Assembly: GCA_963849955.1 (NCBI GenBank) | Contig: CAWKJU010000001.1 | Span: 1 to 64,000, forward strand | DNA length: 64,000 nt | Reading direction: 5' to 3' | Source of the DNA: CAWFGW01 sp963849955 | GTDB taxonomy: Bacteria; Bacteroidota; Bacteroidia; Cytophagales; JAAEPT01 | Part shown: positions 26,808 to 36,133 of the stretch, piece after piece | Layout: each line of letters opens with the position of its first letter | How positions within the stretch are numbered: position 1 is the stretch's first letter | Notes under the pieces: model-generated | Told to the model about the DNA's origin: nothing | Databases searched by the model: none | The model's input: only the letters and a program-made list of their open reading frames with translations | Made by a program: the position numbers and the translations under genes

Positions 26808-27841
26808 TGATTAGTCTTCAAAAACAAGCACATCAACTATCCAAAACGGCACAACAACTCGAAGTGTTGGAAAGTCTTGATTTACTTTCTTTTGAATCAA
26901 GCCTCGTGAAGAGCGACCTGTTTCCGTTGAAACCTACAGGTTTGGACATTTTCCAAATCAACCTAGGTAAAATGTGTAATCAGGTGTGTAAACATTGCCA
27001 TGTAGACGCAGGTCCTGATCGAAAAGAAATCATGACGCGTGAAGTAATGAAGCTTTGTTTGGAGGCGATAAAAAAATCAGGCGCATCCACCGTTGATTTA
27101 ACAGGTGGAGCTCCCGAGATGAATCCCGACTTTCGGTGGTTTGTGGAGCAAATTTCAAAATTGGACAAACACATTATTGTTCGCTGTAATCTGACTATTA
27201 TTTTGGCTAACCCGAAATACAACGATTTGCCTGAGTTTTTCAAAAAACATCGAGTCGAGGTAGTTTCTTCTCTTCCTTATTTCACCGCCACTAGAACCGA
27301 TGCCCAACGGGGAAGTGGTGTCTTTGATAAATCGATTCAAGCTTTACAATTATTAAACGAGGTGGGCTATGGTGTGGAAGGAACTGGTTTGTTGTTGAAC
27401 TTAGTATATAACCCATCAGGTGCTTTTCTCCCAGGCGATCAACAAGCATTAGAAAATGAGTTCAAATCACGATTAAAGTCGCGGTTTGATATAGCTTTTA
27501 ATGGGCTATATACCATTACTAACATTCCTGTAAGCCGCTTTTTAGATTATCTGATTTCCAGTGATAATTACGAATCGTATATGGAGTCCCTGGTTTCAGC
27601 CTATAACGCCACTGCTGCGGAAGGGGTAATGTGTCGCAATACCATTTCGGTGGGGTGGGATGGCTATTTATTTGATTGTGATTTTAATCAAATGTTAGAC
27701 TTGAAGCTCAAAGAAAAGAATCATATTAGTCAATTTGACCTAGCAAACTTTCAGGGGCGTGAGATCATCGTCAACCAGCATTGTTATGGGTGTACTGCTG
27801 GCGCAGGGTCAAGCTGTGGGGGAGCAACAACTGAAGGATGA
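26807..27841 (+). CDS. arsS: Arsenosugar biosynthesis radical SAM protein ArsS
   Basis: A 344-residue radical SAM enzyme. The cluster motif CNQVCKHC has Cys57, Cys61 and Cys64 (CX3CX2C) binding the 4Fe-4S cluster. DLTGGAPEMN follows, typical of radical SAM barrels. A Cys-rich C-terminal region (HCYGCTAGAGSSCGG) may bind additional clusters. ArsS is thought to form the 5'-deoxyadenosyl-arsenic bond that leads to arsenosugars. The gene overlaps the next one by 4 bp. Confidence in the family is high because all four expected partner genes are adjacent. Confidence 0.92.
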   Translation: MISLQKQAHQLSKTAQQLEVLESLDLLSFESSLVKSDLFPLKPTGLDIFQINLGKMCNQVCKHCHVDAGPDRKEIMTREVMKLCLEAIKKSGASTVDLTGGAPEMNPDFRWFVEQISKLDKHIIVRCNLTIILANPKYNDLPEFFKKHRVEVVSSLPYFTATRTDAQRGSGVFDKSIQALQLLNEVGYGVEGTGLLLNLVYNPSGAFLPGDQQALENEFKSRLKSRFDIAFNGLYTITNIPVSRFLDYLISSDNYESYMESLVSAYNATAAEGVMCRNTISVGWDGYLFDCDFNQMLDLKLKEKNHISQFDLANFQGREIIVNQHCYGCTAGAGSSCGGATTEG

Positions 27842-28431
27842 CAAGGAACCGATTAATCATTTTTGCTAAAAACCCCGAATTGGGGAAAGTAAAAACACGT
27901 CTGGCTGCAACCATTGGTCATAAAAAAGCTTTGCAAGTATATATCAAGCTCTTAATACATACCCGATCAATCGCTTTACCATTTATTAAAAGCACCATTT
28001 TTTATTTCACGAATGATACTGAAAAAACTGAGGGGTGGAGTCAATTTAACCAGCGATTGCAATCCGGAAACTCGTTAGGTGCTCGAATGAGCAACGCACT
28101 GAAGGAGTCTTTTGACGAAGAAAATGATAAAGTACTTATTATCGGAACTGACTGCTATGAAATCACGTCTGAGGTAATTTCGAATGCCTTTAGAGCATTG
28201 GATGACAATGATGTTGTAATTGGTCCGGCAGAAGATGGTGGGTATTATTTGTTAGGTATGAAACGGTTTTATCCTGAATTTTTTATGAATAAAAAATGGA
28301 GCACCGAAACCGTGTTTATTGATACTATTGAAGATGTTAAGCGATTAGGGTTAACACATAAAAACTTACCTACCCTAACAGACATTGATACTGAACAAGA
28401 TTTAAGAAAATTTGAAAAAGAGTTAACCTAG
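27838..28431 (+). CDS. Arsenosugar biosynthesis glycosyltransferase (TIGR04282-like)
   Basis: A 197-residue small nucleotidyl/glycosyltransferase of the TIGR04282 type. Signatures are FAKNPELGKVKTRLA at the N-terminus, GTDCYEI near residue 101 and GPAEDGGYYLLGM near 121. The gene sits between arsS and arsM with a 4-bp overlap, so it is co-translated with them. It probably adds the sugar-derived part in arsenosugar synthesis, but the substrate has not been shown by sequence. Confidence 0.88.
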   Translation: MTRNRLIIFAKNPELGKVKTRLAATIGHKKALQVYIKLLIHTRSIALPFIKSTIFYFTNDTEKTEGWSQFNQRLQSGNSLGARMSNALKESFDEENDKVLIIGTDCYEITSEVISNAFRALDDNDVVIGPAEDGGYYLLGMKRFYPEFFMNKKWSTETVFIDTIEDVKRLGLTHKNLPTLTDIDTEQDLRKFEKELT

Positions 28432-28432
28432 G

Positions 28433-29407
28433 GTGATGGACACATATTTAGAAACAACCAAAGCAGTATATAAAAAAGCAGCAGAAACACCGGATATAGG
28501 TTTGTGCTGCACCACCACGCCTATTTGGCAACTCCCAGGATTAGAGATTCCTAAACGCATGCAGGAGATGAATTATGGTTGTGGGAGCACGGTTCACCCC
28601 CGGGATCTAGTCAATAACCCTACTATTTTATATGTAGGTGTAGGTGGCGGTATGGAGTTACTTCAGTTTAGCTACTTTAACAGAAGCGCTGGTGGAATAA
28701 TTGGAGTCGATGTAGTGGACGAAATGTTGATGGCTTCAAAACAAAATTTTATTGAGGCTAAAAAATTAAATCCTTGGTTCAAAAGTGAGTTTATCACACT
28801 AAAAAAAGGTGACGCACTAGCCTTACCCGTTAAGGATAATACAATTGATGTCGCTGCACAAAACTGTCTTTTCAATATCTTTCATAACGATGATCTTAAA
28901 CTTGCCTTACAAGAAATGTATCGTGTACTTAAACCCCATGGGAGGTTGGTGATGTCGGATCCAGTGTGTGAAACCGCAATGCCAATAGCCTTAAAAAATG
29001 ACGAAAATCTTCGGGCGTTGTGCTTAAGTGGTGCGATACCCATGCGAGAATACATTAAAATGTTAACCGATGTTGGTTTTGGGACAATTGAAGTTAGAGC
29101 AAAACGACCCTATCGCATATTAAGTCCACAACACTATACAACTGATCAATTGATTGTTATTGAAAGTTTAGAGGTATGTGCCATTAAAGACCCGATGCCT
29201 GAAGATGGTCCGTGCGTATTTACGGGTAAAACGGCCATTTATTTTGGTGATCAACCCTATTTTGATGATAAAAAAGGACACGTTTTAATGGTCAATCAAC
29301 CGCTAGCGTTGTGTGATAAAACAGCACAAGCATTAAAAAATCTAGAGAATCAAGCTATTTATATTTCGGAATCTACTTTCTTTTATGACGGAGGAGGGTG
29401 TTGTTAA
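28433..29407 (+). CDS. arsM: Arsenosugar biosynthesis arsenite methyltransferase ArsM
   Basis: A 324-residue SAM-dependent methyltransferase. Motif I VGVGGGMELLQ (about residues 68-78) and IGVDVVDEML (90-99) form the Rossmann fold. Cys25-Cys26 and Cys50, with the C-terminal GGGCC, provide thiol ligands expected for arsenic binding. It is the last gene of the operon and is followed by a terminator. With arsS and the other two genes it would convert inorganic arsenic to methylated arsenic and arsenosugars. Confidence 0.9.
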   Translation: MMDTYLETTKAVYKKAAETPDIGLCCTTTPIWQLPGLEIPKRMQEMNYGCGSTVHPRDLVNNPTILYVGVGGGMELLQFSYFNRSAGGIIGVDVVDEMLMASKQNFIEAKKLNPWFKSEFITLKKGDALALPVKDNTIDVAAQNCLFNIFHNDDLKLALQEMYRVLKPHGRLVMSDPVCETAMPIALKNDENLRALCLSGAIPMREYIKMLTDVGFGTIEVRAKRPYRILSPQHYTTDQLIVIESLEVCAIKDPMPEDGPCVFTGKTAIYFGDQPYFDDKKGHVLMVNQPLALCDKTAQALKNLENQAIYISESTFFYDGGGCC

Positions 29408-29445
29408 TTTACCAAAAAGATTGGTTTAGATAAAAAATCTACTTG

Positions 29446-29479
29446 GATGAAACGTACAATGCGTTTCATCTTTTTTTTT
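29446..29479 (+). terminator. Rho-independent terminator of the arsenosugar operon
   Basis: GATGAAACG (29446-29454) pairs with CGTTTCATC (29462-29470), followed by a long T-run to 29479. A start codon at 29447 lies inside this stem, so the next gene must begin later. Confidence 0.9.
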
Positions 29480-29524
29480 ATCTTTGAGGATACGAGAAAA
29501 CAGGGGTGTCCCAAAAAGCAGGAT

Positions 29525-30589
29525 ATGAATAAGTTTAAAGTTCTTTTATTATCAATAGGAATCATTTGTTTCGCATGTACATCACATGCTCAAATGAAAA
29601 AGGGAATTGATTATTCAGGTTTTTTTGACACCTATTATCACCCTAATTTATGGGAGTTTTCAGCGGGACTTGGTTATCCACTTTATTATGGCGACTTGTG
29701 TGGTGGTATTGGCTGTAATGATGGTAATTTAAGTTTTGTAGCTGGTGTTGCCTATAAGCCATGGCCTAAAGTAGCTTTTGAAGGCGATATTTATTATACC
29801 ACGCTCAGCGCTATGGATATCAACACAGAACGAAATATCTCTTTCGAATCCAAGAATCTTGAGTTAGCATTATATGGGAAATATTTTTTGATTGATGATA
29901 TCATCAGAAGACACACAGACATGTTTAATAAAACACGATTGGTAAAACCCTATTTACTAATTGGGATAAGTGGTCTGTATTACAATCCAAAGGCAGTGTT
30001 GACAGATACACTTACTGGAACAACAACACCTGTTAACGAAGGTGTGACCTATCCACGATTTGGCTTGGCTATTCCTGCTGGCTTCGGATTATCATTTGAT
30101 GTTTCCAGACGATTCAGCATTTTAACAGAAGTAATTTATCGGTATACATTTACGGATTTGTTAGATGGAGTAAGTGAAGTTTACGGTAATCCAGAGATCA
30201 AAGACTCTTACTTAACCATTGATTTAAAGCTTCAATGGACTCCTTGGGCTCCACGTTCAAAAAAGAAAAAACAACGAGTTCCAAAAGATGTACCACAGTA
30301 TAACTTCAGCACGGATTCATCGCGAGCAGCAGCTAAAGCAAAAAGTGATAGTACCAAAGCCTCAGTTAAAAATGATGAGGAAATGGACTACTATGAAAAG
30401 TTGATGAAAGAAGCGGAAGAAGCTGAGAAAGCACCCGAATCAGATGAAGAGTATTACGATATTATAGACTCAGAACCTTCTGAGGAAGGAGAAGATAACA
30501 CCGATGAAGATGAGTACTATCAAGAGGATGTAGAAGAGAAAAAAGAAGAAGTAGAGGAAAGCTCAGATGATAGTTGGGACTCGTGGTAA
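29525..30589 (+). CDS. Outer-membrane beta-barrel-like protein with long acidic tail
   Basis: I start at ATG 29525 (354 residues), because the upstream 29447 ATG falls in a terminator and 29525 gives a signal peptide (MNKFKVLLL to SHA). The barrel-like region (about 25-260) includes AGLGYPLYYGD, FVAGVAYKPWPK and FPVAFEGDIYY-type strands. A basic stretch near 265 is followed by a Glu/Asp-rich tail (about 290-354, ending SWDSW). Such barrels with tails occur in Bacteroidota outer-membrane proteins near the gliding or T9SS machinery, but no specific partner is visible here. Confidence 0.75.
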   Translation: MNKFKVLLLSIGIICFACTSHAQMKKGIDYSGFFDTYYHPNLWEFSAGLGYPLYYGDLCGGIGCNDGNLSFVAGVAYKPWPKVAFEGDIYYTTLSAMDINTERNISFESKNLELALYGKYFLIDDIIRRHTDMFNKTRLVKPYLLIGISGLYYNPKAVLTDTLTGTTTPVNEGVTYPRFGLAIPAGFGLSFDVSRRFSILTEVIYRYTFTDLLDGVSEVYGNPEIKDSYLTIDLKLQWTPWAPRSKKKKQRVPKDVPQYNFSTDSSRAAAKAKSDSTKASVKNDEEMDYYEKLMKEAEEAEKAPESDEEYYDIIDSEPSEEGEDNTDEDEYYQEDVEEKKEEVEESSDDSWDSW

Positions 30590-30924
30590 TTTGTAATATT
30601 CCGCTTGAGAACTGCTCTTTGGTTACTTTTTCTAAATGAAAGACTGGATATAGATAGGTAGTTTAGACTATATTAATCTGTTATTATCCTTACGGCCAAG
30701 GAGGTCTTCAAATCGAAGCTCGCTTCAATTTTACTTCCCATCCGAAAGAGGTTACAAATAAGCATGGTTTTATTACACGCTTTAGAATAATGGTTAGAGC
30801 AGGCTTATGCCTCTCATATAAAATGACCACCTTTTATGAGATTATTTTAATCTAGTGGGTAAGGTGCCGCGTCCTATAAAATTGCTTATTTTCGATTGAG
30901 GTAATCTAGACCCAGTATGAAAAA
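30590..30924. other. 335-bp spacer without gene
   Basis: No gene, tRNA or recognisable repeat. It contains small palindromes such as GAAGCTCGCTTC at 30714-30725, which resembles the loop of the terminator at 20506-20531. The 3' ends of the flanking convergent genes face each other here. Confidence 0.5.
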
Positions 30925-32163
30925 TCATACATTTTCAAGCCGTTCGGCTGAACTTATGTTGGTAATCATTTCCTCATCTTCTGTGTTGTCGTTATCATCT
31001 TTTTTAGAGTCACTCATCAAGCCCAGCGTCATGACAATATTTGTGACCATGATCAAAAATAACATGGGCGCATTTCCAAAATCATCGATTAACAATGTTG
31101 CTGGAATAGAGAAAAAAAGCAAAATGCTAATCAATCCCCGAGGGGTGATGGTGGTTAACAAAGTTACTTTTTCGACACTTAAAATTCGCAAGACAATGTA
31201 CCTAAAACCGTATGTTCCCGCTAAAATAAGTGCGCCCGTAAAAATACCTTTCACGTCTAATAAGTTCATAGGGTTAATGGAAAACCCAAACAGAAAGAAG
31301 AAAAAAGTTTTTATTACAAACACACTCTCTAATGTGATGTGGTGGAGGTCATGAAGTATTTCTTCCGCTTCTTTTTTTGCATGGATCTTCTTAAGAAAGC
31401 CCACAAAAAAGACCGATTGATTTTTAAGAATCAAACCAAAGATGACAATAATAATTAGTGACGATAGGTGAAATAATTTCCCAACTCCAAACAATAATAC
31501 CAATGATGAAATAATCAAAAACAATTTCGTATCATCTTTAATTTTAGTGAACATCCAGATAAGTGCATAGGACAGGAGGAAAGCAATTACGATAGTTGCA
31601 ACAATCTGAATTAATGTGACGCCAATCACTTGACCAATGTTTTCGTTTTCATTCAAGTCTAAAAACAAATAGAAAAAGATGATCCCTAAAATGTCTGATA
31701 TAGAAGACTCATACACCACAAACTCCCGAGTTTTTGGGTATATATTTTGAACACTAGGAATTACAATCGCACTGCTCATTACCGCAAAGGGCACCCCGTA
31801 CAAGGCTGCTTGCATGAATGTGGTGTAGTTGAGCCAATAGATTATTCCAGCGATGATAAGTGTGGTGCCTGACAAACATAAAAGAGCTGAAGCTAATGCT
31901 TTAAAAATATCCTTAGCCTTGTCTTTGTGAAGGTTCAGGTCTAAGGAGGCCTCAAGTACGATTAAGATTAACCCGATGTTTCCTAAGATCCCTAAATACG
32001 AGTCCAGGTTATCCAGCGTGTGAGGCACAAATGACTTCACAATAATTCCCAAAATCATAAGCATCAAAACAGATGGGATATTTGTTTTTTTCGAAACAAC
32101 CTGAAAAATATAGGAAACGATGAGGAGTAAAGAAATAAAAATAATGGCTGTATATGGATTCAT
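30925..32163 (-). CDS. Cation:proton antiporter (CPA family)
   Basis: A 412-residue inner-membrane antiporter with about 12 hydrophobic segments. It contains LMILGIIVKSF near the N-terminus and VYESSISDILGIIFFYLFLDLN about 155-175, where a conserved Asp for cation binding is expected. An acidic cytoplasmic tail (about 385-412) follows, without TrkA domains. It probably exchanges Na+ or K+ for protons in pH and salt homeostasis. It lies convergently with the outer-membrane protein gene upstream and stands alone. Confidence 0.85.
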   Translation of the reverse strand: MNPYTAIIFISLLLIVSYIFQVVSKKTNIPSVLMLMILGIIVKSFVPHTLDNLDSYLGILGNIGLILIVLEASLDLNLHKDKAKDIFKALASALLCLSGTTLIIAGIIYWLNYTTFMQAALYGVPFAVMSSAIVIPSVQNIYPKTREFVVYESSISDILGIIFFYLFLDLNENENIGQVIGVTLIQIVATIVIAFLLSYALIWMFTKIKDDTKLFLIISSLVLLFGVGKLFHLSSLIIIVIFGLILKNQSVFFVGFLKKIHAKKEAEEILHDLHHITLESVFVIKTFFFFLFGFSINPMNLLDVKGIFTGALILAGTYGFRYIVLRILSVEKVTLLTTITPRGLISILLFFSIPATLLIDDFGNAPMLFLIMVTNIVMTLGLMSDSKKDDNDNTEDEEMITNISSAERLENV

Positions 32164-32545
32164 AAGTCAGGAGATTTCTGTTAACAGAAGATAAAAATAA
32201 CAAAAACATCTGGGTGGTCTCTATAAAGCAGTAGGACAGTTTGTTTTTTTAGGTAAATAAATAAGAATTGGTTGTGTCCCCGATACATATCACCACCTGT
32301 CTTACGCGCTCCGATGTGGAATCTACCCATCGTAAACCAGATGTTCGTTTCCATACTGGGAAATTGCCATACTCCAATGCGTTACGTTCACAAAGCCGTA
32401 ATTTATTGAAAACGCTCGTCTTTGCGAGAAAGCAGGCACGACTGACGAAGCAATCTGTCGAAGCCACAACCGCCATTCCAGAACAACCTTTTGTCAATTA
32501 TTTAAATTATGTTTTATTTGTAGTTTCCCACTTTTAAACCATAAG
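32164..32545. repeat. Repeat-rich spacer with dispersed repeat copy 1 (32318-32368)
   Basis: No gene. At 32318-32368 there is a copy of a second dispersed repeat, shared with 34793-34852 and 36151-36202 (core GGAATCTACC..TCGTAA.CCAG..TTCGTTTCCA). At 32417-32460 TTGCGAG..GACGAAGCAATCT resembles a widespread REP-type sequence. Open frames on both strands (62-90 codons) lie over these repeats and do not look like genes. Confidence 0.6.
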
Positions 32546-34786
32546 ATGAAAAATTTATTTGCCGTTATTTTTATCACACTTTGCACCAACATTTTTGCAC
32601 AAGGACTCATCAATGACCCCACTTTTGACCCTGGGACGGGGTTTGGTACAGGGTCTGTTTTTTCTACAGTCGTTCAACCCGATGGGAAAATTATAGTTGG
32701 GGGTGCGTTTACCTCTTTTAACGGGGTGATTCGAAACCGCATCGCTCGTTTAAATACTGATGGTTCGCTGGACATTTCTTTTAATCCTGGAACTGAATTA
32801 AAGGACTGGGTTTCGTCTATAGCCATTCAGCCCGATGGAAAAATTATTATTGTAGACCACTTCACCTATTCTAATGGTTTCAGCAATTCCAAGATTGGAA
32901 ACCATATTATTCGTGTTGATAATGATGGTCATTTAGATCCATCCTTTAATTTAGGTAGTGGATTTACAGGCATTAGTCATGAGGTTACATGTTTAGCGAT
33001 TCAGCCCGATGGAAAAATTATTTTTGGAGGGAGGTTTTCCTCTTTCAACGGAACAAGCAGAAATTGCATTGCACGCCTCAATACTACAGGTTCGTTAGAC
33101 ACCTCTTTTAACCCCGGTACAGGCTTTAATCAATATAGCGTTGATGCGTTAGTCATTCAACCCGATGGGAAAATTGTCGTTGGGGGTAACTTTACTTCTT
33201 TCAACGGAATAAGCAGAAACCACATTGCTCGACTTAACGCAGATGGCTCATTAGACACCTCATTTGATTCTGAGATTGGGTTTGATAATTCTGTTTATTC
33301 CCTAGCTCTCCAACCCGATGGGAAAATTGTCGTTGGGGGTAGCTTTACTTCTTTCAACGGAACAAGCAGCAACCGTATTGCACGTATCAACGCAGATGGC
33401 TCATTAGACACTTCCTTTGATCCAGAGATGGGGTTTAGTGGCTCTGTGACATCTCTATTCCTTCAACCCGATGGAAAAATTATAGTTGGTGGCAGGTTTA
33501 CGTCTTTTAATGGGGAAACCATAAACCACATCGCTCGCCTGAATATGGATGGTTCGCTAGAGTCTTCATTTAAGTCGAGGGTAAGTTTTAAATATGGGTT
33601 TAGAGATAATATTAACGGTTATACTTATGACATGGCTCTCCAACCCGATGGAAAAATCATCGCTGGAGGACTTTTTGCTACTTTTGACGGCACAAGTAGA
33701 AATGGTATTACCCGCTTAATCAATTCTGGAACAGATACCCTAACTGCTTGTGACAGCCTTACGTGGATGGATGGAAACACCTACACTTCTTCTAACCACA
33801 CAGCTACGCACACTGTCACAAATAATATTGGCTACGATAGCCTTGTGTTTTTAAATTTGACAATTGCTTCGAATACAGGAACGGAGGTCATTTCTGCCTG
33901 TGACAGCCTAACATGGATCGATGGGAACACCTATACCTCTTCTAACCACACAGCTACGCACACCTTAACCAATGCTGCTGAGTGCGATAGTGTGGTAACC
34001 TTAAATTTGACGATTGCTAATACTACTACTTGGACGGATGTCATTTCCGCTTGCGACAGCCTCACATGGATAGATGGGAATACGTATACTGCTTCTAACC
34101 ACACAGCTACACACACGTTGACCAATGCCGCTGGATGCGATAGCGTGGTGACCTTGAATTTGACGATTACGACTAAAGGAACGGATGTCATTTCCGCCTG
34201 CGATAGCCTTACATGGATTGATGGAAATACCTATACTTCTTCGAACCACACCGCAACGTACACGTTGACCAATGCTACTGGATGTGATAGTGTGGTGACC
34301 TTAAACTTGACGGTTTATAGTCTATCCGATAGTAGTGCTAACATTACTTTTAGTGGTAAAACCATTACTGCCACCAACTCCAACGCCACGTACCAGTGGG
34401 TGGATTGTGACCATGGAAATGCACCACTACCCGAGGAAACGAAACCCTATTTTACTGCCACCACCAAAGGCAACTACGCGGTAGAAATCACGGAAAATGG
34501 TTGCGTAGATACTTCTGCCTGCGTAGAAGTCGTTCCCGAAACGCCTTGTAATCCTCTTGAAATAGGTGTTTACCCCAACCCTACCAATGGTGTAGTTACT
34601 TTTCGGACCACGTGTTCGATTCCTTCGTTACAGGTAAAGGTGTTTAACAGCCTTGGGCAATTCATTGCTGAGCAACGGCTCCAAGGGGCTTTTCCAGTGC
34701 TTCAATTGCCTGACAACAGTGGGTTGTACCTTTTAGAGGTCGAATGGAACCAACAGGGCCAAGTACATAAAGTGGTGAAGTATTGA
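32546..34786 (+). CDS. Large secreted delta-60-repeat protein with T9SS type A domain
   Basis: A 746-residue secreted protein. Signal peptide about 1-18, then about eight delta-60 (DUF5122-type) beta-propeller repeats (about 25-385), each containing LQPDGKIIVGG and FTSFNGTSRNRIARL-like phrases. Four near-identical units of about 50 residues follow (about 395-590), beginning ACDSLTWIDGNTY with ATHTLTN and VTLNLTI. The end is a T9SS type A CTD (VYPNPTNG, then GLYLLEV). The protein is probably a cell-surface adhesin or structural component. The internal units are also highly similar in DNA, so they probably arose by recent duplication. Confidence 0.88.
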   Translation: MKNLFAVIFITLCTNIFAQGLINDPTFDPGTGFGTGSVFSTVVQPDGKIIVGGAFTSFNGVIRNRIARLNTDGSLDISFNPGTELKDWVSSIAIQPDGKIIIVDHFTYSNGFSNSKIGNHIIRVDNDGHLDPSFNLGSGFTGISHEVTCLAIQPDGKIIFGGRFSSFNGTSRNCIARLNTTGSLDTSFNPGTGFNQYSVDALVIQPDGKIVVGGNFTSFNGISRNHIARLNADGSLDTSFDSEIGFDNSVYSLALQPDGKIVVGGSFTSFNGTSSNRIARINADGSLDTSFDPEMGFSGSVTSLFLQPDGKIIVGGRFTSFNGETINHIARLNMDGSLESSFKSRVSFKYGFRDNINGYTYDMALQPDGKIIAGGLFATFDGTSRNGITRLINSGTDTLTACDSLTWMDGNTYTSSNHTATHTVTNNIGYDSLVFLNLTIASNTGTEVISACDSLTWIDGNTYTSSNHTATHTLTNAAECDSVVTLNLTIANTTTWTDVISACDSLTWIDGNTYTASNHTATHTLTNAAGCDSVVTLNLTITTKGTDVISACDSLTWIDGNTYTSSNHTATYTLTNATGCDSVVTLNLTVYSLSDSSANITFSGKTITATNSNATYQWVDCDHGNAPLPEETKPYFTATTKGNYAVEITENGCVDTSACVEVVPETPCNPLEIGVYPNPTNGVVTFRTTCSIPSLQVKVFNSLGQFIAEQRLQGAFPVLQLPDNSGLYLLEVEWNQQGQVHKVVKY

Positions 34787-34792
34787 AGCGAA

Positions 34793-34852
34793 GAATCTAA
34801 CTATCGTAAGCCAGAGACTCGTTTCCACAACAGAGGGATTCCCTATAAATGC
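34793..34852. repeat. Second dispersed repeat, copy 2
   Basis: Copy of the sequence at 32318-32368 and 36151-36202; the shared centre is ATCGTAAGCCAGA and CTCGTTTCCACAACAG. It lies between the delta-60 gene and the IS110 transposase. Confidence 0.6.
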
Positions 34853-34882
34853 TCGTTCCTCACATTTTAGGATTTCTATGGT

Positions 34883-35884
34883 TTAAGCAAGTGAATGAGT
34901 ATAAGATTTTTCATATTTTCTATTTTGTGAGATACAAGAAAAGACTCGCTGAGTTAACTTATTCCTGATGTTGTTTAATACAAGCATTTTGTTTTTTCCT
35001 TCTTTTACTTTCCGATTATAATAATCGTTTAATTCCCCCTTCATTATCGTTGCAGATAAGGCTGAGAGGTGTAATAATTCTTTCATTCGTTTATTAGCCA
35101 AATGACTTACTCTTGGTTTTGAAGAAATACTACTTCCTGAACTATGTTCAAAAGGAACAACTCCACTATAACAAGCAAACTGTCTTGCATTCTTAAAGTC
35201 TTTAAATTCATTTGTCGCAGCAATCATTTGCCAAGCAGTTACTCTACCTACACCATCTACAGATGTTATGATTTCTTCTAATCTATTTAAGTGCTGGTCG
35301 GATTTAATTAACAAATCGATTTCTTGTTCCAATTCATTGATTTGAAGGTCGAGTTTTTTGATGATTGGCAGAGTCAACCGTTTAACATCATTAAAAGATA
35401 AAGCCTTAACATCGTCACTTTCAATTAGAGGTGCATTAAGCAGTTTTTTTGTTTTTATTAATCTAAATCTCAACGAAATAAGTCTTTTCAGCTTATTTAT
35501 TTCTTCCCTGGCAGGTTGCCACAACACACTTTGGTCTTGAAATCGATAAGCATATTCTGCTATTCTCATTGAATCTACCTTGTCATTTTTCCCTCTACGA
35601 AGTCCTAAAGATCTTTTAATACTCAAGGCGTGTTCTAACCAAATGTTTGCATATTTACTACTTAGCATGTCTAGTAATAAATGGGTGTAAATACCTGTAT
35701 GCTCTAAACATATTAAACCAGTCTTAACAAACACCTTATTGATTTTAAGGTACTTTAGGAACTCGTTTATTCCTTTTTTATTATTTGAATATTTGGTGTG
35801 AACATAAGCTTCAGACCCTTTCTTAAATGCGACATCAAACGTCTGTTTACTTACATCTATACCTACAAACCAGTTAAATTCCAT
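34883..35884 (-). CDS. IS110-family transposase
   Basis: A 333-residue DEDD transposase. Asp10 in GIDVSKQTFDV starts the N-terminal RuvC-like domain, followed by the conserved LEHTGIY (with the family's Glu) and KNDKVDSMRIAEY (with its Asp residues near 100). The C-terminal domain has SVDGVGRVTA, ARQFACYSGVVP and a serine-containing GSSISSKPRVSHLANKR region. Frame intact. It reads leftward. Confidence 0.93.
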   Translation of the reverse strand: MEFNWFVGIDVSKQTFDVAFKKGSEAYVHTKYSNNKKGINEFLKYLKINKVFVKTGLICLEHTGIYTHLLLDMLSSKYANIWLEHALSIKRSLGLRRGKNDKVDSMRIAEYAYRFQDQSVLWQPAREEINKLKRLISLRFRLIKTKKLLNAPLIESDDVKALSFNDVKRLTLPIIKKLDLQINELEQEIDLLIKSDQHLNRLEEIITSVDGVGRVTAWQMIAATNEFKDFKNARQFACYSGVVPFEHSSGSSISSKPRVSHLANKRMKELLHLSALSATIMKGELNDYYNRKVKEGKNKMLVLNNIRNKLTQRVFSCISQNRKYEKSYTHSLA

Positions 35885-35889
35885 ACCTT

Positions 35890-36050
35890 TATTGTTTAAG
35901 TAAATAATGGAGTATTATTCAATTCCTTTGATAATGGGTCTTTCCCAAATTTCTATTTGAATCTTGCTCCTAATAAAACTGACAGGGACTTAATCCGGAA
36001 ATAGTTCTACGAAAACTAGGAATGACGATAGTTCACCCTGTCAGCTTTCT
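35890..36050 (-). ncRNA. Candidate bridge RNA of the IS110 element
   Basis: IS110 transposases use a structured bridge RNA encoded next to the gene. The leader here folds: CTGACAGGG (35979-35987) pairs with CCCTGTCAG (36036-36044), 48 nt apart, and an inner TAGTT/AACTA hairpin (minus strand) lies between them. The stem-loop size and position, about 95-160 nt upstream of the transposase ATG, suit a loop of a bridge RNA. Target- and donor-binding loops cannot be assigned without the exact IS ends. Confidence 0.45.
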
Positions 36051-36133
36051 ATTTACTTCAAGATAATCTTCTCCCTTGAAATAATACAATATGGTAAACC
36101 TAAAGGGAATGACGTTTTAATCAAGATGACGTC

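Larger units (their letters stand above)
34883..36050 (-). mobile_element. IS110-family insertion sequence (ends approximate)
   Basis: An intact IS110 transposase with a non-coding 5' leader of about 165 bp. IS110 elements have no long TIRs, so the exact ends are not visible. Copies 2 and 3 of the second dispersed repeat lie just outside both ends. Confidence 0.75.

Noticed and set aside
29447..29524. An upstream start for the acidic-tail outer-membrane protein
   Set aside because: This ATG lies in the stem of the arsenosugar terminator, and only 29525 gives a signal peptide.
30917..31354. A 145-codon plus-strand gene
   Set aside because: It is antisense to the conserved antiporter gene and looks like a shadow frame.
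32268..32537. A small plus-strand protein (89 codons) and an antisense 82-codon frame
   Set aside because: Both frames overlie the second dispersed repeat and a REP-like sequence and show no family features.
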